From assembly GCA_018806985.1 (NCBI GenBank), contig JADANN010000098.1, positions 992,001 through 1,056,000 on the forward strand: a stretch of DNA of 64,000 nt. The letters are read 5' to 3'. Shown here one piece after another: positions 13,091 through 25,125 of this stretch. A program made the position numbers and the translations under genes. The DNA is from Angiostrongylus vasorum. Its lineage: Eukaryota; Nematoda; Chromadorea; Rhabditida; Metastrongylidae. Within the stretch, counting starts at the first letter, position 1. The number at the start of each line of letters is the position of its first letter. Under the pieces are notes generated by a model. That model made no database searches, had not been told where the DNA came from, and saw only the letters and a list, made by a program, of their open reading frames with translations.

Positions 13091-13799
13091 CTGTAACTAG
13101 TATATCCTAAATCCGAACGGTATTTCACCAGCTTTCCCGTCAGGTTGTTGACATCTTCCACTATGCGACAATTTCTGTAATATTTAATCATCAATGGAAT
13201 CTAGCAAATCGGGTTTCTTGTCTTACATAGAGCGGGCGACATGGTGTAAAGCTTCTATTACGAGCTCTCTCTCGGCCAAATCATTAGCATTTGTTAGCAC
13301 TGTAAAAGTGAGATAAACCAGTATTTATGTTTGCTCGGTATTTTGGTTATTTTAACTATCATTTGGGCATTATTTATTATTCTGAACTTCTTCTGAAACC
13401 GTGCGTTCAATCCTGTTGATGATTGCCTGAGTTGATGGCTTGTTGGTGACAAGTAGAAACTGCAAGATAGTTGCGATGTCGCACCCCACTTTTTTGTTAC
13501 ATGGTTCTGTTGGTTACTCATTTTGTTAGCATCTTACATTTTAGCAGGTAATCTGTGAGAAGTTGAGCCAGTGTGTTAATGAAGGCAGATGGTGAGTTCT
13601 ACAGATGTTCAAGCATTTATTAATAAACTCAAGTTGAAAGATTGTATATGCTTGAAAGAAGCTATGTTCACCAAAGAATCATATAGACGGATAACTGTCT
13701 ATTGGGCTTAGCACGAGAAGATAAACAAAACCAAGAAATCCCCACGGCTATTTATACAACCAAAGACCGCCTTGTGCCTCCTCGAGACGGAGGTGGATC
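13091..13799. other. No gene seen
   Basis: No exon or repeat family recognised between the SINE-C copy and the RTE 5' fragment. Confidence 0.4.
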
Positions 13800-14455
13800 C
13801 AGGAAATGAGTTCCCCTGTTTCTGTTGCGCGGATTTGGCTCATACCTTCTGTGTTTACGAGGACTTGTGAACCCGTGCGTCCGTGGGTGTGTTCTTGTCT
13901 ATGCGGATTGTATTCTCCGAGTCATTTCGGCCAAAGGCCTGCAACTAAGTGACAGAAGTATACGGGAGACTTAGGAGTGGCCTCCAACAAATAATCCCCG
14001 TCTACTTTGGAAAAGATGGCAAGCTATCCGTGATTATACTCAGCCCCAAGCTTGAGAGCTCATCGAGGTATACGTGTGTATCGAAAGTCTAAACGCGATA
14101 AAATAAACGGGGCTCATTCCTCTGATCCTAAAATAGCCCCGATTCGGCAGCGTTGGATAGAACGAGTACAGAGGCTAATAAATAACAGGGACATTCTAGG
14201 CTGCTTGAACCGCAATGGATTAAGGTGACGATCTGTACCTACAAATCACTCACACTTGGATTTGAGCCTCTTAACAGAAACCGTGATCATGCGGGCAAGA
14301 AAAATGACGTACGACGTCATCGAACTAGCTGAGACGAGAAGACACCGCTTATTCAATACCGTCAATAGCACTATTCCTCGGAACATACGACAGTAGAGGA
14401 GTCGGCCGTGTGAGTGTTCTCGTCTTGGCCACAGCCATTCATGTGAATAACTAAC
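13800..14455 (+). mobile_element. RTE fragment, 5' leader and start of endonuclease
   Basis: Matches the 5' leader of the element at 34690-38060 in opposite orientation (shared TGCGGATTGTATTCTNCGAG-like block, then a shared GGTGACGATCTGTACCTAC). Degraded endonuclease follows (DVI/ELAETRR-like, then GTYDSRGVGRV near 14378-14410). Stops and frameshifts throughout. Confidence 0.75.
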
Positions 14456-14794
14456 AACTCGAATCCGACGACATTTACGGCCAAAGAGAAAGAATGTTTA
14501 GCACGAGATAGTAAATAAAAACATGAAACGTCTACATTTTGCACAACTATACCGCTATTTGAACTGTTACACCAGATGTGATGCGGCAAACATTTGTGGT
14601 AGATGTATGTAAAGATATAAGATGATTTTATGAAAATAACATTTACAACATCGGTTAAATGTTGTGAGAATGGACTTTCTCTGTAAAGATTTGCACGACG
14701 ATACACTTTGTGGAAACAAATTGACGGACGCACACTGAAGGAACAGGCAGTCACTCTACGTTTTAATATTACGGCTTTACACGTCTCATTAATT

Positions 14795-15055
14795 TACCTC
14801 GGTTTACCTTCCTACCGTAACGAGGAAATGTAATGCAGAGGCATCTCCACCTACATCACTTATCCTTCTGTTGATCGTCGAATGAATCGAGCGTGCACCA
14901 GTAAATTTTCCAGTTTCCCTGTCGTGGGCAAAGGTAGCCCAGTGGGTTCCGCTCACTCTTTAGCAATTAGCTGTGAATCACGTCTTTCTTCTAGGGTTTC
15001 CGTGAGAAGCTCTTACCATCGGTGTTTTCCTGCTGTGCGTTGAACATCCTAGATA
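14795..15055 (-). mobile_element. RTE fragment, 3' end
   Basis: Minus-strand match to the C-terminal tail and 3' end of the main RTE element (compare 34700-34920), including the HWATL/DREKWK region. It points the opposite way from the 5' fragment at 13800-14455, so the two are separate insertions or an inversion product. Confidence 0.75.
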
Positions 15056-15109
15056 TCTTAGACATCTTAGAGTAGGTGATCACCACGTAGTTCATAGATA
15101 AGAACTGAC

Positions 15110-15420
15110 GCCCTAATGAATTTTTCTCTGTAAATTATTACAGATGGAAATTTCTCTTGTCGGCATACGCTGGTATCGGTGCCAACGAAGCTGTCGATTT
15201 AATAGAAACGCGCTCGTAAAAAAGATTAACAAGAGTGAGGTATCCATAAAAACAGTGTTTTCATAGGAAGAAATCTCTGAGGAAGGCGAAATCCGCCGAA
15301 ACGTCAACTTGTACGTAGATAAAGAAATGAAATAACACCACGTGTTTGCTAAACAGAAGCAGAAAGAATTATTCGATCAATGCCGAGGTTAACAGAAAGT
15401 CGGACGTGGGAGTGTTTTCA
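15110..15420 (+). mobile_element. PLE 3' terminal fragment with hammerhead-like motif
   Basis: 15271-15420 matches the 3' end of the foldback at 46280-46413: CTGAGGA, GGCG/CGCC helix, GAAACG, ACACCACGTGTTTGCTAAAC and the GCCGAGGTTAACAGAAAGTC end. The sequence left of 15270 is less clearly related. Confidence 0.65.
15271..15326 (+). ncRNA. Hammerhead-like motif, partly decayed
   Basis: CUGAGGA core, GGCG/CGCC helix II, GAAA and ACGU/ACGU helix III are as at 46268-46326. The helix I 3' strand reads GAUAAAG and pairs poorly with the upstream AAUCU. Confidence 0.45.
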
Positions 15421-15584
15421 TATATTTTACGAATATCCTGATAGAAAAAATGACTGAGTCTACATTGAAGTCAACCACGAAATAGTTGGTCGTTCGGAGA
15501 TAAATTAGCGTTTTAAACTATATTATTTAAAATGTCATGACTTTCTTCGAGCATAACTTTTTTAATTTGAATAAAAATTCCTTC

Positions 15585-15995
15585 AATTTACACATTTTTG
15601 CCAACAAGAAACAAAGTATTTATTCCCTTTGCTTAAAATCCTGCAGTTCCGGAAGCGATGAATTCGTTGAAAGCATTTTTTGCGTCATCGTGATAGGTGA
15701 AGCATTTCTCGCGCAGAAAGTTGTCAAGGTGTTTGAAGTCGGTAGTCGGTAAGGGAGAGGTCTGGTAAATATGGTGGATGAGGAAAAGTTTCGTAACTCA
15801 ACTAGTTCGACTTCTGCAGCACTGGTTCCACAATGTGAGGCCAGGCGTTGTCGTGGAGAAGGATTGGTTTTTTTATGCTCGCTAATGGCGGTCGTTGTTG
15901 TTGTAGTTTACTTTGCATTTCATCAATTTGTTGACAGTACTTCTTTGCCGTAGTCATTTCTTTCGGATTCAAAAAGCTGTGATGAATCAGCCCGG
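15585..15995 (-). mobile_element. Mariner transposase relic (C-terminal part)
   Basis: Minus strand reads mariner blocks in order: GLIHHSFLNP-like, QQIDEM, LLHDNAWPHIVEPVLQKSN, YETFPHPPYLPDLSLTDY, then in another frame the DNFL/EKCF and AFNEFIAS remnants. A stop follows VLQKSN and a frameshift follows LTDY. The HDNARPH motif is altered to HDNAWPH. No terminal repeats were identified. Confidence 0.8.
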
Positions 15996-16573
15996 CTGCA
16001 AATGTAATGTCAATCGGGCCACTAGTCAGATTTCATCCATTTGTTCTTATAAAGATCCATGCTTGCTGTGTAGTCTAAAGTCAAGCGAATGGGGAATAGG
16101 AACACTAGCGTACTTTTCGAAAAAAAAACCTTGTATATGATATAATCCGGAAACTGTACCGACTAACCTCTTTCGTAACAATGTGATGTGCCAGCGACTG
16201 TTCAGGCACCCGAATAGAAATCGTAGTGCATATCAATAAAGTTTGTGTGCGATGAACTACTAAGCAAATACTGAGATTTTCATCTGACAAGAAAGTGCCA
16301 GTGATAGTATGACATCTTGTATCGACGGGTAAACGCATCAGAGAAATAGTAATTGCGACTCAAACACATCCCGAGCAACACCGCTTATGAGAATTCCCTG
16401 AACGAGCAAAAACTCTGTAAAAAACGGTCTGGATACGATCGTTGGAGCATTCAATAACAGTATATTATTGCAGATGAACAGTTTAAGATTTGCATAGCTC
16501 CAATTCTCGACTTTTCCACTTTTTTGCAATCCCTCCCTCGTCAGTTCCAGCTTATTAACGACTTCGTTTTCCG

Positions 16574-16926
16574 GACCAATATTGATAATCGCTGCAAAAC
16601 ATAGACATTTATTATAATCCATTAATACATTTATAATACATTTAATATGACCGCCGTAGGCATCATGAAGGTGGCGAAGAAGACGCCTCTATACGGAAAC
16701 CCTTAAATTTTACCTATAGTTTTTTCTCGGGAACATTTGTTTTAACCTGGCTTTTTTTTTCCATTGATCAATTCTTATGTTTGTTTGAGGTTGCAGTCCT
16801 GCCACTTCCCATCTCTTCCTTTTCGCTTACGAAGAAATTTACGAGACGCTGCCTTTCAGTAGTAAGTTCGGCGAAACTCACAAATCTTTCTTCAGCACTT
16901 TCGGAAGATGATTCATTTGTACTACT
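16574..16926 (-). CDS. Possible coding exons, unrecognised
   Basis: Candidate exon 16831-16926 lies between TTATAG and GTAAGC and reads 32 residues rich in Ser/Glu, ending ERQRLVNFF. A second coding-looking stretch begins after TTTTGCAG at 16592 (IINIGPENEVVNKLELTREG..) and stays open well below 16500. The phases do not join directly (0 versus 1), so either an exon is missing or one border is wrong. No family recognised. Confidence 0.3.
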
Positions 16927-17286
16927 CTATAAGCCTTTAGAGCTATTCTCTCTTGATTTGTTGGCCATCTTCCCCACAGTCTGTGGACGCTGCCAAGTAG
17001 CATTTGGATAAGTTGCGAGGTAAATAAATCGAAAATAAATTTATAGAAAACAAAAAGCGGTCTGTATTCCGTGCGAGCCCAAAAGTTAACTAAATATGTT
17101 GTGTTGTGTCGGAGAGGGAATTCGGAAGTTCCACCAATTATTTTTTTGCCAGTAGTTACACTTTTAGTGCTGCTAACATTCAAACTGTCACAGTTACTAG
17201 TGCTGCAATATTACTGAGCCAAAAACAGCACCAATAAGACGTTCTTTACGAAATTAGGAAATTGTAATTACTAGTTAAGGACGAAC

Positions 17287-17675
17287 CTCCCAACACTTTA
17301 CCGTCGTGGCTGAGAGGTGTTCCTGCGTTTCGAGCTGCAATGTACAACGGGCGATTCATCCCCTAGAAGGGTCTCTCAAACTGAGAAGGAGTCCAGCATT
17401 TCTGTCAAGAAGCCCAGCTAAGAGTAAACCGATACCAGAGCCCACCACCGTCATGATATCGAATTAGACGCATGGTGGCAAATCTCCCTCTGTTCCACAA
17501 GTGTTGCAACTGTCTGTGGTGGTGACGACCTGGGCAGATTTTTACCAGGCCGACCTCGGAACTCCAGGGAACAACAATGGCTGAAGCAGCAATACTCCGA
17601 AAAAATGAATATTAAGCCAGGGTCCACACAATCATTGAAGTCGGGGCATCCAAGTACCTAGGTATGCAAGTATAT
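17287..17675 (+). mobile_element. SINE-C copy
   Basis: Head GTCGTGGCTGAGAGGTGTTC (17303), body GAGTCCAGCATTTCTGTC and CCACCACCGTCATGATATCG, tail CATCCAAGTACCTAGG. Confidence 0.75.
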
Positions 17676-17744
17676 AAAGAGTAAAGAAAAGCTTTTGGAC
17701 AACGATACCTAAACCTTAAATTACATTTTAAAGTTAACTACTTC

Positions 17745-18330
17745 TCCCCCGTCTCCAAAAATGGTTATTAGTGTACTCTCTGTTAACAACGGCTAACGTT
17801 CTAGCGATTTTCGCCCTCTCTAGAGGCTGGACAGGTCAAAGTGACCGCAATCTAGTTAGCCTGACATGTAAGTAACCCCACCAGAAAACCAAGAAGCCTA
17901 AATTTCAATCGAATTGGAAACAAAACGGCTTTTTTCCACACACAAAGAGTATGAAGTATTGTGTGAGACCGAGCGTGATAACGAGGCATCTCTGTTTGTT
18001 GTTCACTTTTGGATTCTTAGAATTTATCCAGAATGCCCTCGAGAGTTTTGCATACTGGTGTCTTCGATTCTTGTGCGAGGTCTTCTACTTCGAAATCTTT
18101 CCCGTTATATCTCTGTGACCCATGCGCACTTAGTGGAGCATTAGGCTTAGCATCAAGTTTACCGATTAGGTTTTCTTTTATACGGACGCATAGTTGCCCG
18201 CTTCGCCCATGTTTTCGTTCCCGCATGCATTACAAGAGATCATATAAATCGTACACGACATGATGCAATCGCCATCTCCATCTTTAGGGCAAATTATTCA
18301 ATGTTGTATAACAGGTAGTTTTCTACCTAA
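17745..18330 (-). mobile_element. Penelope-like element 3' fragment
   Basis: Minus strand shows a decayed GIY-YIG tail: LCVRIKENLIGKLDAKPNAP, YNGKDFEVEDLAQESKT, KTLEGILDKF, with the YLISC-type start near 18250 broken by stops. Left end contains the PLE-type terminal sequence (CTCTAGAGGCTGG, compare the pLTR of other copies). Confidence 0.72.
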
Positions 18331-18334
18331 CGCT

Positions 18335-18572
18335 GCCACCAGCAATCACCCGTCAACGGGATTGGTCTGGGTAGCACAATTCGGCATTGAACCCAGTTAA
18401 GCTAAGGTTCAGGGGTGCAGCATGTAATACGCGAGCCCACGAGAAGGGTAATCGTATTTCTATCTGACTCGGGGTCGGTCTAAGTTCTGCGAATATCTCA
18501 GCATCGTTGTGGTTGTATTTCACAACATAGACTGTCGTGAAAAATTATAGGAGGCAGCAAATAAATGATTAA
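18335..18572 (+). mobile_element. SINE-B copy
   Basis: GCCACCAGCAATCACCCGTC to GGCAGCAAATAAATG; contains AATATCTCAGCATCGTTGTG. The head is diverged. Confidence 0.6.
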
Positions 18573-18659
18573 CAAAAAGACTACATAAAGACTATGTCGC
18601 ATTAGACCAAATCTACCTTATCAGAATATTTATGACTGATATTTTAATGTAAAAAAGCA

Positions 18660-18950
18660 CATTACGCTTCCATGTGAACTCTATGCGGTTGTTCTCCACT
18701 CGGTGGAAGAATCAGCGAAAGCAGTGAGTGTGAGTGTGAGTGTGCGAAGAAGATACTCTGTGTTCAGTGTGATTGTGTGATTGGAATCTTGGTTTAGCAT
18801 TTTCTCTGCTTGTTTATGGTCAAGTGTTTGGCTGAGTAGATTGCTGTCAACTTGACCTTTTCAGGCTCTGAGAAAGGCGAAATCCGACAAAACAGTTGAT
18901 TTTCTCTCAATAAAGATTAAAGGAACGCCTTGTAATTTGCACAACAAAAA
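18660..18950 (+). mobile_element. PLE 3' fragment, decayed
   Basis: Resembles the right arm of the foldback at 45.6-46.4 kb: CACTCGGTGGAAGA, a CATTTTCTCTGCTTGTTTATG block, GTCAACTTGACCTTTTCAGG and CTCTGAGAAAGGCGAAATCC. Includes a short GTGAGT microsatellite (18725-18745). The hammerhead core is mutated. Confidence 0.6.
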
Positions 18951-18956
18951 TGTAGG

Positions 18957-19345
18957 GATACAACTAAGATGAGTTGTGTTTCACATGATACCCTGCCGTT
19001 AAAAAATTATAGTAGGAAGTAAATAAAAAGTTAAGATTGTGATTTCAACTTCAGCTACAGCTTAACTAAGTTCCTTGCCGATTTGGGCTCCCTAGACCAA
19101 TGCCGTTGACGGGTGATTGCTGATGGCGCAGATCGATAGAACTAACTGAGAGACAGGCGAAACGAAGGACCCGCATGGTGTGGTGATGAACGCGTTACTC
19201 CTCGGAAAGGACAATAGCGCGTTCGTTCTCCATCGCCGACACCTGCGGTCCGGAATTTTGCAAATATCTCAGCGTCATCTTAGTTGTGTTTCACATGATA
19301 CCCTGTCGTTAAAAAATTATAGTAGGCAGTAAATAAAAAGGTTAA
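18957..19345 (+). mobile_element. SINE-B copies
   Basis: A partial terminal unit at 18957-19040, then a plus-orientation unit 19150-19345 with TGGTGTGGTGATGAACGCG and CGTTCGTTCTCC, ending GTAGGCAGTAAATAAAAAGG. Confidence 0.68.
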
Positions 19346-19536
19346 AAATGTAGAGAATTATCTTATCAATGCCGAGATTTATAGAAAGTCGGCCGTGGGA
19401 GTTGCATAAACCAGGGCTTCAATGTTCCCACTGACATTAGCCAAACTCCTTTTTTTTGTTTATAAAGGCCAAGACTCTCATAAAAACGTTTTTCTTATCA
19501 ACTGAATTCTTGTAAATATATAAATTATTTCCTCGT

Positions 19537-19845
19537 AACACTTTACGTCTCATCGTGGCTAGAAAGTGTTCCTCGGTGTCAGGTGCGATGTACAGCAAGG
19601 AGATTCATCCCCTTAGCAGGACCTCCCAAGCCGAGGTGTCCGGCATCTCCATTAGGAAGCCCAGCTAACAGTAAGCCAATACTCGCATGTGGTGACGAAG
19701 ACCTGGGGAGATTTTGGCCAAGTTGACATCAGGACTCCATAATACGACAATGGCTAAACCAGAAAAACTCCGAAAAAATGAGAACTACGCTGGGCTCTCA
19801 CAACCAGTGAAGATGGCCCATCCAAGTATCTTAGCAAGTATATAA
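19537..19845 (+). mobile_element. SINE-C copy with internal deletion
   Basis: Head CTCATCGTGGCTAGAAAGTG, then body; the segment between AGTAAGCCAATACT and CGCATGTGGTGACGAAGACC is missing relative to the 50-kb copy. Confidence 0.7.
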
Positions 19846-20016
19846 ATTATATAGTAAATTAATTTTTGACTGGTGTCACAGTGATAACTGCTAATGTTTT
19901 TGATTTATTCTTTATTGAAATACAAGGTGAGGGTTTACAGGTGTTTCCATTTCTCACATTCACCACTCGTCTAACTCACTTCACTCGAGTGCGATTTTGT
20001 GTATTTTGTAATTGAG

Positions 20017-20135
20017 GTCACGCCTACAGCATCTTTGCTGATCCTGAACAGATGAACAAAGTGCTTAAGAAGTTTGATCGGAACATAGCTGCCTCACTAC
20101 CCACAACAGAATTCACTACGCCGATATTTACCTGA
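20017..20135 (+). CDS. Possible terminal exon, unrecognised
   Basis: An open stretch after an AG at 20016 reads HAYSIFADPEQMNKVLKK.. and stops at TGA 20133-20135. The codon choice and amphipathic composition look coding, and SINE-C copies flank it to the left. No partner exon or family was recognised, so this could be chance or a relic exon. Confidence 0.3.
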
Positions 20136-20549
20136 CTTATCAGTATTCAAAATCAACAGCACTCCAGTGCGATAAATATTTCATGGAATTCTTCAGACTT
20201 TACTTTCCTGGTATCCACGAGTCAACAATGAGTTGGAATCGCAGTTATTCCGACCTTTTTTATCTTTTTACGGAGCCTTTTTTTTTATAAACCTTTCACT
20301 CCATACGAATTCTTTTCCCTTCCACACTGTCAGTTTCCAGACAGTGAAAGGAAAACAGAAATGTGCTCAACAAAAAACGAAGAATTGCAGAAATGTTAGT
20401 TCCACACGAGGAGAACACTGAAATGAATGAATACACATGAAACAATAAGGATAGAAACATGTCAACACTACAGTAGGAAAACATGGATGCGACCTCCAAA
20501 GTTTCGCTAGATGAAACGTGAAGCTCGTAATAACTACGTTATAGGCTTA

Positions 20550-20842
20550 TAAGGGCGCACGTGGCGCAGTGGTCGGAGACACTCTGCAACGTGCACGTAG
20601 GATCGATCCCCACGCGCGTGGCTCACCAAGCCTTCCATCCTTCCGGGGTCGGCGAGTTGGTATCAGACTTGTCTGGGAGGATATCAGCACTGGCTCCATA
20701 CATCGCTAGGCCACCGCGAATCATTGTAAAGGCCAGATATGCATTCAATCACCTCCAAACGATGCGCAATGAAGTCGAATGCATGGCACATCCCTCAGGG
20801 ATTGATCAACGCCAAGATCAACGCTTTATCCTTTATCCTTTA
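20550..20842 (+). mobile_element. SINE-A copy, near full length reference
   Basis: Best single example: A box ACGTGGCGCAGTGG (20559-20572), B box AGGATCGATCCCC (20600-20612), body CTGGGAGGATATCAGCACTGG, tail CTTTATCCTTTATCCTTTAT. The tRNA-like head points to RNA polymerase III transcription. Confidence 0.9.
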
Positions 20843-21639
20843 TAGACTTATAATGAAAAAAGTACCGAACATGAATCATTGTGAAGGATAACCACAAAAA
20901 CCATAAAAGTCAATAAGCTATGCGGAAGACTGAGATCGGGTAACCTACATGAAAAAATTACACAAAGTTACATCAGTGTTACTGTGTCACTCTAAAGTGT
21001 GGTGTAAGAGCAAAACTGACCAAAAAAAGCAGGACTCGCTATCGAAGACGAATTTCTTTGAACATTTAAACAGTAATTATTATTCGGTTTTAAAGTGCTT
21101 AGCTCAACAATATCAAGCCTATCCTAAATCCATTCCCCGCAGTGCCTGTTAATCTAATTTCTTTTTTCGCAAACAGCTGAGAAGGCCGTAAACAGTTGAA
21201 CGGAGAAATATGGTGTTTCGTAATGGATTCTTGCCTAATGATTCCACGTGACTTAAACTGTCGTTAATACTCCGGAAGAACCATAGTCCCATGACAAGGC
21301 AAGGCCCTCTCCGACTATCCGCAATGGCAGGCAACCCATCAAGGTTAAGAAATAGGCACATCGGAGCACAGATGTCTCGAGTTATAACTAGGGAAGCAAA
21401 CGCCAACACTATTCACATTTTCAGTGAGAGGATAAGATGACAGATCCTCATACCGAAACTGAACCCACACACGAATTCAACCACCTCAGTGAATGAAAAG
21501 CAACAACCATAAGATGCCGTTTTTGATTTATGAAAAGTACCAAAAATAAGACTCTGATTGACTTTTTTCAAGAATTTCGTCCAAAATTTAAAGAAAAATG
21601 AAGTAGACGGATCTCGTTATTTTCGTTAAGCAGAGATGA
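20843..21639. other. No gene seen
   Basis: Short chance open frames only; no splice-bounded exon or known repeat. Confidence 0.4.
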
Positions 21640-22670
21640 GGTGTTATTTTATTCTTTACTCCGTTAAAGCTGACGTTTCACAAGTATCGCCTTTTACAGA
21701 CCCTTGAAGGGTATAGTGATATGCAGTTTTCTACACCAAACGCTTCCACAACACATGCAGAAAGATGAAAATCTACATGGTAATCACATGATCATGAGCC
21801 TTCCAAGAACCCACCGTTTGTTGCGTGCACCCCACTGAGGAAGAGCAGCTGATCAGATCCGATTAGAGCTGATTAGAGCAGAATCAGATAGTTGATGACC
21901 GCACCACCTCACGTCAAAAGTCTATGCAAAGGTAAGGGGCGAGATCACGTGTGATCTCTGGGCATTTCTCCCTGCTATTCATTCTAGGCTTCCTTGTATT
22001 TATTCAAAAATCCTCAAGAAGTTTGCAGCTGGTATTTTTGCATCCCTGTGCGAGGATAGCGACTTTTAGGCAAAATCGTCACCGCTGTTTTTGTATCCTA
22101 CGAGTCCCTAGTGGGGGTACTTGGTCTTGATTTTCGTTTGCCATGTAGATGTCCTTTTATACGGATACATAATGGTTTGGCGTTTCGCTAATATATTCAT
22201 CTCCGCAATAATGGCGGTTACAAACTAATTGACGACGAAGAGTATCCGGTGGTATTTCTACTCTCGCAACAGTTTCCTCCAGATCTCCCATTCTTATGCA
22301 TCGTTTTAACGCTACACTTACTTCATCAATAATGAAGTGCAACATAAATGGGGTTTTGTTCTGGCAACGTTTTTCGTTTTTGGGGCGTCGCTCTCCCTCT
22401 CAGCTTATCTCGTGGGGTTAATATTTCGTAGCCATTTTTGGAGATGGCTATTTGCCGGGCCAAGCAGCGCGATTCCTCTTTTAGTTCCCTCTTCGTGCAC
22501 ACAGAGGTGGCTGTTCGAAACATGTTTCTCACAAGACCCCTCTTTGTGTGTTCTGGGAAGAGAGAAAACGAATGAGGATGTTTTTGATACTTGGAATAAG
22601 TGCAGTTGCATGCTGTAGTTCCAGTTGAACCATTTCTGTGTTTGTCATTATCTAACAACACATTCTATGT
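21640..22670 (-). mobile_element. Penelope-like element fragment: RT thumb plus GIY-YIG remnant
   Basis: The most protein-rich PLE copy here. The minus-strand piece 22326-22661 has KHPHSFSLFPEHTKRGLVRN and NMFRTATSVC.., EESRCLARQI, NGYEI, typical of the PLE RT thumb. After stops, 22157-22345 reads FIIDEVSVALKRCIRMGDLE then PPDTLRRQLVCNR, the linker to the endonuclease. It jumps directly to YCGDEYISET, so most of the GIY part is deleted internally. The 3' terminal repeat (GAGGTGTTATTTTATTC) is near 21640. Confidence 0.82.
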
Positions 22671-23044
22671 TATATTCCTTATTTTATGAAGCTTCAACGA
22701 ACAATAAATTCCTGACAGATCTATCGCTATCAGTAAGACAGTAACACGAAAAAACTTCCTTAAAAAGTCGAAGAAAAGCAAAATATTGTGATGGGATCTC
22801 TCGAACGAAGATCAAACTGGGAAAAGAAAAAGAAAGAGCTAACCTAAAGTAATAAACACCTACGAAAAAAACAGCTAGCATTTCTAAGAAAATACCGATA
22901 TCTGAACAATGAGATCAAGTGCTTTTATGAAAATTGATAGCCTGATCCAACCAACCTGAAAATCAATCGTGATTCGACTGAGTAACCCGCAATATAGCTA
23001 TGTGTTTTATTTAGATAGGCTTTTTTGAGCTTAGGCTCGCATGT

Positions 23045-23235
23045 TGAGCACTTGTTAGAAGTGTTAACTAATACAACCAGCATCATTAGTTCAATCCACG
23101 CCCAGGAAAACCAGGCGCTCTATCCCTCCAAGCGGTCGGAAATTTGCTACAACTTGTTCGGAATTGTAAACTATTGTAAAGGATAAATCTGCGTTCAATC
23201 ATTTCTATAAAGCATAGCGCAGTTATGGCTCATAC
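23045..23235 (+). mobile_element. SINE-A remnant
   Basis: CCAAGCGGTCGGAAATTTG and TATTGTAAAGGATAAATCTGC GTTCAATCA match the body; head eroded. Confidence 0.4.
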
Positions 23236-24351
23236 CACATCTCCAAAGGATTCACCAACACCCGGCGCCTTTGCCAATATCATTTATGATTTCCAAAAAA
23301 ATGTTAGGCCGAATACTCAGTTCTATCCTACGGTCTGGCACCTCAGAGCTGTGAAGTTGTTTCGAGATCAACCACGGAATTCTTCTACTGATGACTAGGT
23401 GATGAATCGGCAGGCAATCAAAGGGGTCAAGAGAGTAAACCAAGACCGACCACACCCAAACCAACTAAACAAGTGGAGAATACGTTGTGCTTCTTATAAA
23501 TTTTGAAGAGGAGACATCCAGAGATTCACAAATTGTTTGGTTCTAATCAAGACCTTTTTTATGAGAGCCCATATTTTTGAAGAAAATCGTATCAAATTTA
23601 GTTTGTTTTCAAAAAAAGTGGTAAGAAGAGATTTCGGTGCAAGTTGTACAAAGTGTTTTGTTGCTTTTTAGAGTGACCGTTAATAATTTCTAACACCTAA
23701 CAAAGATTCTTTGCGATTGTGCAAAAAACAATTGGGTGCGAGGAACTTTTGATTACTGGTGGGGAGACTACTCAAGAAGAAATAGCAAGGGTTGAGTACT
23801 GACCCGTTTCGTCGTACATGGATAATTTCAGTGCCGCATTCCGATCGTAAAAGTGCGGAAACCGCGGTTTCTTGTCTCAATGTACAGATCGGCGAGCAAT
23901 CCTGACGACAGGCCACCGCACAGAATTCATCGAAGGTGGTGAACGAGTTGAATTGAATCCATTTAATCATCTAAGGAACGGGAAGCGCTAGCCATAACTG
24001 AAATAGCGCCCGATGATGGTCCGAAGATAATAGTGAATGATCAATAACTTGTTATACTGCATGCTTTCTCTTCCGGTAGAACAGAGATGGAAATAAATTC
24101 TTAATGGTATGATCTAGGGAAAGGAACTAAGAAAAACAGTCTAAATAATTCCATTTGGATCTTACACTCGATGGCTGGCAGTTTTTTCGCGTAAAATGAG
24201 CCGTAACTAGACTGACAGTGTAAGGCAACTTATTGATCGATATTATCAAGTAGTATATGAGTGGGATTTCGCCCCAAATAAGGAATAAAGAATTCGAAAA
24301 AAAAGTGTAACAGTGTGGAATGAAAATAGTCTGGTCTGTACCTAATTAAAA
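23236..24351. other. Unassigned sequence with one open frame
   Basis: A minus-strand frame of 96 codons (23680-23970) includes FDEFCAVACRQDCSPICTLR. Composition is plausible but there is no splice context. The left part (23250-23480) is also open and unrecognised. Confidence 0.3.
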
Positions 24352-24637
24352 AAGGATAAAAAAGGATAAAGCTCTCGGCGTTGACCAATCCCTGAGGGAT
24401 GCGCCATGCATTCGACTTCAGTAAGTATCGTTGGAAATGAATGAATGCATATCTGGCCTTTACAATGACTCGCAGTAGCCTACCGATGTATCGAGCCCGT
24501 GATGTTATCCTCCCAGACAAGTCTGGTACAATTTGCCAACGCTGGAGGGATGGAAGGTTTGGTGGGCCATGGGCGCAGGAATCGATTCCACGTGTGTGTT
24601 GTGGTGGCGCCTCCAACCACTGCGCCACACGCGCCCC
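24352..24637 (-). mobile_element. SINE-A copy
   Basis: Tail AAGGATAAAAAAGGATAAAG (24353), body, head with GGAATCGATTCC and TGTGGCGCAGTGG on the minus strand. The 138-codon open frame over it is SINE sequence. Confidence 0.88.
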
Positions 24638-24894
24638 ATACCTCATTAATATTTTTAAAATTTATTACCGCAAAAATCAATCAGTATATTTTCACAATCT
24701 CACTAGTTTACGTTTCAATTTTTCACACTTCAGGAAACTATCGAGGGCTTTCAAAGACGTTGCATTACCTCGAAAAGAATATATTACATTACATTGATAT
24801 TACAAATATACTAAGAATAAGAACAACAATAAAATGTATATTCAAACACTCACTTTCTATCGTTTTTTTTTGGTTGGTATCGTATCATGTAAGG

Positions 24895-25020
24895 TGCAAC
24901 CACAGCGATTCTGAGACATATGCTAAACTTGGAACCCTAAGCCAGCTCTGAACACGACATACCCCCCTTCCGTAAGCTCATGTGTTGTTACCCACTGCAC
25001 CCAGCAGGATCCTTGTTATG
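24895..25020 (+). mobile_element. SINE-B-like remnant
   Basis: CACAGCGATTCTGAGACATATG and CTCATGTGTTGTTACCCACTGC, as in the repeat at 30120-30245. Confidence 0.4.
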
Positions 25021-25060
25021 CCTTTCATAAAATAATATTTCAATAAAATTATGGACTCAC

Positions 25061-25125
25061 GTTGATGAAATTGCAGATATCAGAGACGGTTACATTGTTG
25101 ACACGTGCTGGTAATTCGGAAAACG
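25061..25125 (-). CDS. Candidate internal exon, unrecognised
   Basis: A 65-bp stretch between TTTCTCAG and a consensus GTGAGT donor reads FSELPARVNNVTVSDICNFI. Splice borders are strong. A coding-like stretch upstream on the same strand at about 25740-25856 (DARDQYEDENMLLEH) may be the preceding exon. No family call. Confidence 0.35.

Noticed and set aside
20559..20612. tRNA gene
   Set aside because: A- and B-box-like blocks are present but no cloverleaf or anticodon arm can be drawn, and the unit recurs with a fixed 200-bp body, so it is a SINE.
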